Below are positions 39,601-51,600 of a DNA stretch of 64,000 nucleotides, piece by piece. Both the position numbers and the translations under genes were made by a program. The notes under the pieces were generated by a model. The model saw nothing but the letters and a program-made list of their open reading frames with translations. It did not search any database and had not been told where the DNA came from. The stretch comes from Agapetus fuscipes (lineage: Eukaryota; Arthropoda; Insecta; Trichoptera; Glossosomatidae), in contig OX637335.1 in NCBI GenBank assembly GCA_951799405.1, positions 23,316,342 to 23,380,341 on the forward strand, read 5' to 3'. Each line of letters begins with the position of its first letter. Position 1 is the stretch's first letter.

Positions 39601-42600
39601 AACTAAAGCATCAGGTTTGTCATCACTGGATTGTTCATTAGTCTATACCTTTTCTTTTTAATGAAACTAAATTATTAAATGCCAAGTCATTTAAAAATAA
39701 TGGTGTTAAGGTGCAAGGGCAGACAACTAATTGCCCTTGAGACTTAGGAAATTCATAAACATAAAAATTGAAATTCTTATAGTTGGCCAATTTTCAGATT
39801 CCTGTTGCTTCACCTTTGTTATTACCTAATTGTACCTCTTTGTCGTAACTCATCCTTCTCATTTCTCTATGGTTTTGACTTTTCAATTATGTAACAGTGT
39901 CCTCTTGAAAATGACGTTAGCCAAGCGAAAGTACCTGAGGTGAAGTAAATTCTCAACTTGTGGAAATAAAACTCTGTGTTTGTATTTTTTTTATACTTTG
40001 TCATAAAATGAATTTTCACTGTGTAAATACACAAACTCTAAAAAGTTTGATAAAACTTATTTATCTATTGATGTAACAGTTAGAGTTTACAGGCCCAGAT
40101 GAAGGCCTTTTGGGGCCCCCTAAAAAAATATTTGTGTACAATGCAAAATATGTATTTTGTGTCATACACAAATGAATGATGTTTCGAAATCTATCCCTTA
40201 TCTTTATAAAAAGCAACGGCCTCCCCATACAAAATAATTGTGCGTTAATGGCATTCAAACTGAAGAACTCCTGAACAGATGCACGTCATATTCACAACAA
40301 ATATTGTTCAGGACTTGGGATGTGCTTCCTCATCATTAGTAGATTTTAAATTGTTGTTTTTTAAATAAATAAACATGATCAATCACAACACCTTTTTATG
40401 TAAAACCTATGCGAGAAACAAAACTCATTTTGACATTCGAATTTCAAATAAATTGCCAGCACTTCAACATAGGCTTCAAAGTTGCCATCGTTGCCATTGC
40501 CAAATCGATTCTTTTTCGGTTGAATTCCGTTGAGTACCTACCTACCTATATTTTTTATTCATTTCAAAATTATACTTCAACCAGTTATAACATGTACTTT
40601 TTAGAAATAATGACGATCGATTAGGTCAACTTTTTATATGAAACCATACTTATTGCGGCATTTAATTTTTTTTAAGTATTATTACAATATACAATCTAAG
40701 TTGCATAGACGCATTAACATTTATAATTCATATTCAATGCACTCCTGCACGGAGACACGAGTGAGTTTGCGCTTACAAATGCTGCATGTGTATTTACAAA
40801 TAAAAATTTCAGCCTCTCATGACCATAAGCCCTGCAACTTTTGCTGACCTTTTCAGAAACAGGGGACACATTTGTTAAGTGAACCCATTTATGCGATATG
40901 GGTGGTAAGCCTCATACTAACCCTTAAGTCAAGGAATTTGAGTTTGAAAAATCCTTAAACAACGGTAATCTTAATTTATAATCTAAAGTTGCAAAAAAAG
41001 TTATTTGATGATTCAAATTGAATGCACGCCCACAAACTGGCAAATGTCATTTCACGCTTACATATAGTTGTGGCGCTTGATTTTTTTTAAATATTAGAAT
41101 ATATAATCTAAGTTGCACAGATGCAATAACTTTTATAATTCATATTCAATGTATGCCCCCCTGGAGACACGAGTGTGTTCGCGAATATAAATGCTGCATG
41201 TTAACTAACAAATTAAATTTAAGGCCTGTAATGAACATAAGCCCTGCAACTTTTGCCAACCTTTTCAAAAACAGGGGAAACATTTGTCAAGTGAACCATT
41301 TTTTGCGATATGGATATACAGGCTCACACTAACATATAAGTCAAGGAATTTGAGTTTGAAAAATCCTTCAACAACGTTAAATTTAATTTATAATCTAAAG
41401 TTGCAAAAAAAGTTATTTGATGATTCAAATTGAATGCACGCCCACAAACTGGCAAATGTCATTTCACGCTAACATAAAGTTGTGGCGCTTGATTTTTTTT
41501 TAATATTAGAATATATAATCTAAGTTGCACAGATACAATAACTTTTATAATTCATATTCAATGCATGCCCCCCTGGAGACACGAGTGGATTCGCGCTTAT
41601 AAATGCTGTATGTGAACTTACAAATTCAAATTAAGGCCTGTAATGAACATGAGCCCTGCAACTTTTGCCACCCTTTTCAAAAACAGGGGAAACATTTTTC
41701 AAATGAACCATTTTTTGCGATATGGGTATTCAGGCTCATACTAACCCATAAGTCAAGGAATTTCTAATCTAATCTAAGCTGCAAGGATATATATCATTTA
41801 AGATTTATATTCAATGCATTCCCACAAGCGACCTACATTATAAAACCCAATCTCAAATGAACATAAGCCCTGCAACTCTTGCCATCCTTCCCTGAAACAG
41901 GGGTGACATTAACAAAGTGAACCATTTTTCACAGTATGGGTGGTCAGCCGCATACCAACCTATCAGTCAAGGATTTGAGTTTGAAAAATCCTTAAACAAC
42001 GTTAATCTTAATTTATAATCTAAAGTTGCCAAAAAACTTATTTGATGATTAAAATTAAATGCACACCCATAAGCTGGCAAATGTCATTTCACGCTAACAT
42101 ATAATTGTGGCACTTGATGTTTTTAATATTAGAATATAAATCTAAGTTGAATAGATACATTTTATAATTCATATTCAATGCATGCTTCCATGGAGACAAG
42201 AGTGAGTTCCCACTTAAAAATGCTGCATGTGAACTTACAAATTAAAATTAAGGCCTCTCATGCACATAAGCTCTGCAACTTTTGCCGACCTTTTCAGAAA
42301 CAGGGGGAACATTAGTTAAGTGAACCCATTTATGCGATATGGGTGGTGAGCCTCATACTAACCCTTAAGTCAAGGAATTTGAGTTTGAAAAATCCTTAAA
42401 CAACGGTTATCTTAATTTATAATCTAAAGTTGCACAAAAGAGATTTGATGATTCAAATACAATGCACACCCACAAGCTGGCAAATGTTTTTTCACGCTAA
42501 CATATAATTGTGGCACTTGATGTTTTGAATATTAGAATATTAATCTAAGTTGCATAGATACATTTTATAATTCATATTCAATGCAAATCAATTAAAATAT

Positions 42601-45600
42601 AATTCACACGCTCAGACTGGCAAATGTTTTTTCACGCTAACATATAATTGTGGCATTTGATGATTTTAATTTTAGAATATAAATCTAAGTTGCATACATA
42701 CATTTTATAATTCATATTGAATGCATGCCCCCAAGCAGACATGAGTGAGTTTGCGCTTACAAACGCTGCATGTGTAATTACAAATAAAAATTTCAGCCTT
42801 TCTTGACCATAAGCCCTACAACTTTTGCCGGCCTTTTCAGAAACAGAGAAACATTCGTTCAGTGAACATTTTTTTAAGGTACCTATGGGAGGTCAGACTC
42901 ATACCTCATGCTTCATACAAGATACTCAGAACATGAAAGAACTAAATAACCCTTTTACCGCAATTTTTTTTCAAATTACTTCTTAAAGCATTTAATTACT
43001 ATGAAGGAGGTGTGAGGAAAAATTATTGCGAAGCCAGACTTACACTGCCCGAAGGGCCTAGCAGACAGCCGTGCGCAGCATGGTCAGTCTGCTAGTAGAC
43101 TTATAATAACAAAATCAAGATGTAGAAAAGTAGTATTTTTTCAAATTTTCTTTTAACAGGAACAGCTTAAACAGTACTTAAAAGAAATTGTGTCACGACA
43201 AAATGTCCACTGACAGAATGTTTACCGACATAATGTCCATTGACAAAATGTCCACGGGACATTGTGGACATTCTGTCTACAGACATATTGTCGTGGAACC
43301 AAAATAAATGTATAACTTTTATGTTATTTTTTGGTGAAGGGCTTATTTAAATTATTTTTTTCAACGCCAATTAGGACGACGAACACGATGAAGAGTTTGA
43401 TGAAGATGAAGATCATGACGATCACGATGATCATGATGAAGAAATTGAAGACATAGAACATGAGCACGATGATGATGATGATGATGGAACAGATCATGAT
43501 GATGACCACGATGATGATGATGATGACCATGATGATGATCACGATGATGATGATGAAGATGATGATGATGATCAACAGCAAAGTGAGGAAGATGAACAGC
43601 AACAAGATGACGATGATGATGATGATGACTATATGGGTGGGGAAGATGATGTAAATGATAATGATGACAATGATGATAATGATAATGATGATGATGATGA
43701 TGATGAACAACAGAACAGTTATGAAGATAATAATGTTGATAGTCATCAGGGTGATGATGACGACGATGATGATGATGACTTCTTGAATGCGTCTCCAGAA
43801 GAAGACAATGATGACGATAATGATGATGATAATGATGACGACAATGAAGATGACAATGACGAGAATAAGAGTGAAGAAGATAAAATGATGCCGTTTGATG
43901 AGGTTCATATAAGGACATATTTAGTGACCGAGCTCACACAGCATGGTGTTGATTTTGTGACATTCCTAACTAACGTTTGATTTGTCGTAACAGTGTTCTA
44001 AATTAAAAAAAAAAATAGAGGGAAAATCTGGGCTGGAAATCTCATCACCTTGGTAATTCTTACCTACCGGATATCGGTAATATTTGTATGAAGACCTGTC
44101 AATCCAAGATGGCCGCAAGTGAACAGCTGATTAGTCTTCATACAAATATTACCAATATTCGGTAGGTGAGAATTACCGTGGTGATGAGACTTCCAGCCCT
44201 AGTCTGGGTAACTAGGGTCCGTAACAACCAATAACAAAATATTCCCTAGCTACACAATTTATGTCACATTTTTTATTGTCTGTTATTAGTGCCAACTCCA
44301 TTCTAATTTTAAACTTTTTATGTATTTTTTTCTGACCAATGAATGATGTGGTTTGGCCGTGGATTTTTTTTTTATTAACCATGGTTATAGGAATATTTTT
44401 TGTTGTTAGGTTGACTCATTTGAAGAAGAAGTCATAGACAACACAGCTGGGGATGAAGAGGTCCTGGCTGCTAAGCAAGAGGCTGAACAGCTGAAACAGC
44501 AACAGATGCTCGAGGAGGAAGGAGACAGGAGTAAGTGACGTTCCTTAAACTTGTTAAATAATCTTTGATTTGTCAGACGTAGTCAGTCAAAAATTTGAGA
44601 GCCTTAAATCAGTTGTGTTTCACCATGAATTTGTAAGCTTATGAAAAAATATTTATTACGTGAACATTATTTCTTAAATTTTTGAAATATGCAAAGGTTT
44701 CGAGAGCTTAGTCTCTGTGGTTATGTATAATTGTGCTATCAATATTTTGTTTTCAAAAAATGAATATTCATGTACCTATACAGAATCTATCGTTCTCTTA
44801 TTACATGTTGTTTATTGTCTATGTCTTTTTTCTCAATCAGCTATCTTTGACAACATTCCAACAGAAGTCATATTCTATATAATTTAGAAGTGCAAACATT
44901 CGGATTTGTAAGGAAGCAATTTAATGTATACGATGGACCCATGACATTCCTTTTTCACCAAAACATAATTATTACTTTGTCAATTAACCTTTTCGCTTCT
45001 GAATATTCTGGCTATACGAATACCCCCAGTATGGAATACTTTTTCAAGTACATTTTTTAAAACATTTATTCATTTCCTACCTTAATTTATTGACAACACT
45101 TCAAACCATGTGAACATTCACATTTATTAGTTATTCAAGAACAAAAATCACAAAAGACTTAGCACATGTTTCCACTTCCAATCTTTTGAATTCTTGAACA
45201 CAGATGTCAGGGATAAGTTTAAAGTTAGATGACGTCTATGATTGACAGCCGCACTGTGTGCAGGTTTACACTTGACGCCTATGGGTGTCACCCACAGTTG
45301 GAAGGGTTACATGTTGTGAAGCGTCCTTGAGGTGATTTTTCAAATTATGCTGATGTAAAGAAGTCAAAATAATTAATGACAATCATATCAAATGTGAGAT
45401 TGAAATTTTGACACCAATTTTTAAAATGTCGTGGGTTCACCGTGTTGATTTTACTGTACCAGGTGTTGTAGGGAGATACAGAAGTATGTGTGCGATGTAA
45501 AGTGTCAGTCACGAGCCGTGGATGTGTTTGCAGTGGGCTTGAGGGTTGGCGTGGGCTTGGCACTGTTGGTGGTGGCGTACTGCGTGCTCGCCAGGAAGTT

Positions 45601-48600
45601 CCGCAGCGGTCGGTAACTCTAGCATGACCCAAACAAACTCAGTCTGAGCCGCCGCATTCAAATATAACACGCCGTGTTGCTAACCAACTTGAAAACTTGG
45701 CAACACTGCTGATAATCAATGAGATTTGAGGGTTGTTTTCCGAGATCGGTTGCCATAGTCCATCAGAGCTCCTCAAAGGTGTACCACGGTAACAGCAATA
45801 GGCTTCTGATGTTGATATGATGTGGTCATCATAGGTTGAGCTTCCAGAAGCTTAGCCTATGTCTATGATCAGCTTCTACAGGGTGTTGATGACTATATCA
45901 CGCTGTAGAAGTTGTTATGGACATGGTCGAAATTTCTGGAAACTCCTGGGCCGGAAGTCTCATCACCACGGTAATTCTTACCTACCGAATATCGGTAATA
46001 TTTGTATGAAGACTAATCAGCTGTTCACTTGTGGCCATCTTGGATTCACAGGTCTTCATACAAATATTACTGATATTCGGTAGGTAAGCATTACCGTGGT
46101 GATGAGACTTCCAGCCCAGGTATGATGGACCATGCAATAGACCCCTAGAAAACAACCCTCAAGTGTTAATTGCCGCCCATGAAAGCCTAAAGCTACAATT
46201 TTTTCAATTAGATATCAAGCGTTTTGGGCTGTCACTCCATTCTAAGCATCTCAATCAAGTCTTGGTATAAAAGAGATTTGTAAGGCTCTAAAACCAACAG
46301 ATGGGGGAAGCTCATTAGTTTTCTCTTGAACTTTTACAAGATAAAAATGGTTGTTAAACTCATGGACAAAGTCTTTTTATTCAAGGGACAACAAACACCT
46401 GTGAACAAAATTATTGGAGCTCTTCAGTGAGCTTGTATCTGTGTCCAAAATAAACTGAGTACTTGCACCAAGAGAAATAAATCATTGCTTTTTTTTACAT
46501 TGGTTGATGAAACCTTTAAATCATACCATTGTAGAATAATTATCTTCTCCATGAACATGCCAATGAAAATAGTTTATAAGTAATTGTTTTCGAGGTTTGC
46601 TAAAACCTGTCAGATTTTTTTTTGTCACCGGGAATCACCGTAATGTTGCCATGTTTTCACTCGTTTGCGTCAACTCCATTAACAGCAAATAATACGTGTT
46701 TGCTTGTCGGCAGATCAAAGCATTTGTTGTTGTAAATACTAAACTGTAATACAGAACTTCCACTGCTCGTAGCCTCACTAACATACTTCTGAATGTACAT
46801 CATCTTACCCACCTACTTTATCAATAATTCATTTATGTATGCTTGTCTTTTATCATTGTATGTTAGGGCCGGTTTTTCAATAGCTTGATTGAATGTTTAC
46901 ATTTGAATGATAAAATTCTGAAAGATAAAAAATAAAAATGACTTTGTGTTTGATTATGGCGAGTATATTCAATTCCACGACCGGTTTTGCAAACCATCCA
47001 TTCGCATCTTCAGGTGGCTAAATAATTACAGTAATTGTTTAACCTTCTGCAAGGGATTGTTTGTGAAACCGGTCATGAAATATAATATACTCGCCGTAAT
47101 CAAAGACCAAGTCCGTTTTATTTTTTACGATGAATAATTACAAGGTCAATGCTTCTACAATCAATAAAATAATATTCTGTTTATGGTTTTTCCACGGATA
47201 ACTATTGAGCTATTGAAAAATTGGACTCAAATGTTGTTCGAACATTGTTTTGTATCTACGAACAATCTTGATCGATAAAATTGTACATATACATTTTTTT
47301 TAAATTTTGTTACCATGTATGAATTGCTATAATCATATTCAAAATTAGCAAAAGCATTTTTTATCAATTCAAAACAGTTAAATTTGCATGATAATTTTTG
47401 TTTCTACATTGTCAGGAATTTTATGGAAGCTTTCTGCCACAATGTGCATTTTTCTTGTTATTTTTTTTATTTTATCTTGATAACTAATCATCCAATGATT
47501 ATATCTTTAAATAACTGTATTGCTTTATGTTTTTTTTTACAGATGTATAATTTAATTTTTTTGTTGTTAATGGAATAATATTTCTTGACCAACTATAAAT
47601 GATTGAATGGCTGAGCTTAAATTAATCATACTGCATTCAAACTAGTAATGATTTTTTTTAAATAAAATAGATTTGTGAAGAGGAATGCAATTCACCAACC
47701 TATTCTGCCTGGCCAAAAACAGGTATTAATATCATAAAATAATAATTAATTATTGTATAATCAAAATGGTCGAATGGGCCAGGCGTGATTCCAACCAGTC
47801 CTGTGTTATTCTGTTACAAATACGCTAGTCAAGAATAGCGACTTGACCACTCGGCTATAACACTGACGGTCTCTTTCAGTTAAATGTTTTTAATCGCAGC
47901 TTTTTTATGAATTTAAATATTGCTTCCAGAATATTACTGCATGCAGAGTGTAATGTAACCTCTTGCTTTGGTTTTCTTAAGTTCATGTTTTTAGTTATAG
48001 ATTTAAAGGACCATAACCCAACGTACTCAGCAGGCGCGTGCATAGGGTATAGGCAAATACATTTCAGAATAAATATTTTCCCCATTCCTTTAAAATAGCT
48101 CATTTGAAAGTGACTGAAGTGCTAACGATGGCTCCAATCGAACTTAGATTTTTGATTTAAAATCTTAATATCAAGCTTAAATGGTTTTTTACCATATATT
48201 GCCTACCTATCAGGAGCATGTGCCTGTATGGGATGCACGCCCCTGGTACTCAAGTTTGATTAGAGTCGTGCAGCCATTTAATTGATCATGTATTTTATAA
48301 ATTGAAAAGATGAACAATAATGTGTTGTTATGTATTTGTTATGTCAGCGTCTGACAATGATGATTCTGCTGATGTTGATTTGAATAGAAGAATGACGCTG
48401 ATTCCCCCTGAAGCGCAGCAGGATGAAGGTGAGTTGCATTATTTATTGCCATCAAAATTTAATCTCATGAACACACTTCTCATAGTTATGCAAGTAGACG
48501 CAGTTTAACATTGACGTATGATATCTGTGGACTAGAAATTATTGTACTGGAAATAGACGCTATATCCGTTTCAACTTACATAATGGCAAATCGTCCTTAA

Positions 48601-51600
48601 CCTCTTCGCTTCTGAATAGAATATTCTGGTTATATGAATACCCCCAGTACAAAATACTTTTTCAAGCACATTCTTTAAATCATTTATTGATTGACAACAC
48701 TTCAAACTATGTGAACAGTCACATGCATTAGTTATTCAAGATCACAAATCACAAAGGTTTAGCACATATTTCCATTCTCGGACTTTTGAATTCTTAAACA
48801 CAGATGTCAGGGATAAGTTCAAAATTTGATAAAGTCTATGTATGATTGACAGCCACACTGTATGCAAGTTTACACTTGATGCCTATGCGTGTCACCCACA
48901 GTTGAAGGGTTAATTAGAAAGAGAACAAAGATTCAGTGTCATTTCGTTGTAAACAAAAATACTTGGGTGAAACCACAAAATCTTTTCAGAAAGTTGGTAG
49001 CTTTGAAACTCACGCCTGCGCGAAAATTGTGTGCACACATTCTAAATTCAGCCTTTAACTCTATCCCACCCATTTACCTTTTGATGTACGAGTTGCTCTT
49101 TACCGATGATGTTTAAATTAACCGCCCTATTCATATGAACATACGCGATACACAAAATTTGAGTGTGCCATTCTGCTACATCTCATACGCGCTTGAGAAT
49201 GAATTATATGTTTGAAAACAACAAACCGCCTGGCGTCCGCCTGAGTTCCAAAGTCACGTCATTACAAGTCTAGACAAGTAGTTCAATGGCAAACTAAGCG
49301 TTCGGTTGTTTGTTTGATGTTTCGTTGTAGTTTCAATTCCTGATTATTTTTTGCCTATTTCTCGGAGAGTAACCTGAAGGTTAAAACTACATGCAAGGGG
49401 CATACAAACTGAAGTTATAAATGATTGTAGATGCAGAGGAAGAAGTGGAAGAGGAAGTTGTCGAAGTAAAGAAGAGCGGTCCCTCATTGCAGACAAGCGC
49501 TCCAGCCTCTTATGTCAAACCACAAGCCAAACCTGTGCACCGATACGTAGAGGTCTCAGATCATTTCATTGATTCATTGTTAACACGTTGACTGCCAACT
49601 GCGAGATAACTAGTAGACTGCGTTCTTTTCTAGCACGCCAACTATGAGTTATCTCGTCCTGTGTTTACTTGCCATTTTTGTGCAGCTACGATTAACTCAA
49701 ATTATATAAGTGCTAATATAGATAGATGGCTTCTGAGAAAAGAACGAAAAAACTCAATGCTGGCTTGCATGAAAAGAAAATGTATTAAAAAATGAACAAG
49801 AAATATACTTACAAAAATTAGTTCAAATTAGTCAAAAGAATATTTCATTATTTGTGGAACTTCTTGTCATTTTAAAAAGGTCCATAGTCTAGTGGTCTTC
49901 GGCCTCGTAAATGAAAGGTTGTGGGTTCAAATCCCGGCGGAGCACAAAAAATATAACATTTATGTTTTCAAATATGCTCTTTGCGTGGTTGAAAAATTCA
50001 TATACCATTACCAAAGGTCGGTCACCAAAGTTGCATCCAGCCTTACAGCAACTGGGTCTTGCTTGAGTATTGGCACTTTCTATAGCGACGACCAAACTTG
50101 CAGAGGTCTGTTAAGGTGTGATTCACACAAAAACCAGCGCTCACCAAATAAATCAGCCTAATATTAATATTATTAATTTAGGAAAATTGCCGTGGTAGTC
50201 AACGTGTTAATTGACTTTTTATGACAAGTTACATGTTTGTAAAAGCTAATATGCTTTATGTTTCTTTAGGAAGATGATGATATTGAAATTGGACCAATCC
50301 AGATAAAGAATCAATTTGAAGTGCTACAGCAGGCCCGCGAAGACGCCACAAGAACCGTCTTGGTGGACAGCGAAGGGGAGGAGATCGAAGAAGAAGAAGA
50401 ACCAGCAGAAGAAGAGGAAGAAGAGGATATTGAAGACGTGGATGACGTTGAAGAGATCACCCATGAACAAGTCAAGAGTGCCGAGAGTGAAGCTGCTGTC
50501 AAAACACAAGAGGAAGACGTTGAAGAAGAACCAGAGATTGCGGAAGAAGAATACGCTGAGGAAGAGGACGTTGAGCCTGAAGAGGAAGAAGACGAGGAGG
50601 AGCTGTCTGAGGATATTGATGATTCTGACTTGATGAAGAAGCTTGAAGAGAAGTATGGGAAGCTTCCGGAAAGTGACGACCAGCCAGAAGGACAAAGCGA
50701 CGATGAGAAGCCATCTGCACCTGCTAGGAAAAGTACTCACTTTTGTTATGAAGTTTGCAGGGTTTACCTTGTAACTTTATATTTGATCAGAAAATTCTGT
50801 ACCAATCAAATGTTTTAAGGTTTAGCTTTTCAATTTTCTGATACCGTTCCTGTATGAAATACTTTCATAAGCTTTCAAATTCATGAAACACAAAAAATAT
50901 TAAGAGATTTTAATGAAACATAAAAACAGTAAAAGGGGAAAACTGTGCCCCGAGTATAAAACATTACATAAATCTCACCTTGAGTGCGGAAACCTAAAAT
51001 ATACGATGGCACCCCTAGAGAGTGATTTGGTTTTTATACATTTTTTTAAATTAATGTTTTATACAAGGGGCACTGTAGTCCATAATGATAGCTATTTTTT
51101 GACAATGCTCATATTTGTCCACACAAAAACGCAACTAAAACGCAACTAAGCTACACATGTAGTGTAACTTCTTGCCGCGTTATCCCCGAAGGGGTCGCAT
51201 GTGGCGAGTTGAACCTATTTATTTTTACAGTTAAGGGGGCCGGCCTTACGCCAACCACTTCAGTTGAAGTAGAGGTTTCCCAGCTCCCGAACACAGAGTA
51301 CATTAAATCAAACCATACGTACCATAACTAATTTCTTCAGAATTATTACACCTAGAATAATAGCTTTGAAGAAATTCAATGAACCACAGCCAAAAAACTC
51401 CAGAAAATAATATCCTGCCTCTGAAAGTCTGAAAAAATAAAGTCCATAAGTCTACTAAGTAGCTTTACTTAAAAATGGAGGGTTACAAAAGCCTTATCCA
51501 TTAATGAGCTTTCTCTTAATTCAATGGACTTTGCACAATAAAAGAATCCCCACCAGTAAATAAAAAATGGATTCCCAATAATCAGGGAATTTTGCTAGTT

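Noticed and set aside
43324..43918. Long minus-strand frames rich in Ile or His, and a Met-rich plus-strand frame
   Set aside because: They are other-frame readings of the GAT-rich ASPH exon; repeated trinucleotides keep all frames open.
50316..50740. Lys-rich and Phe/Leu-rich frames overlapping the Glu-rich exon
   Set aside because: Frame-shifted and antisense readings of GAA/GAG runs of ASPH.
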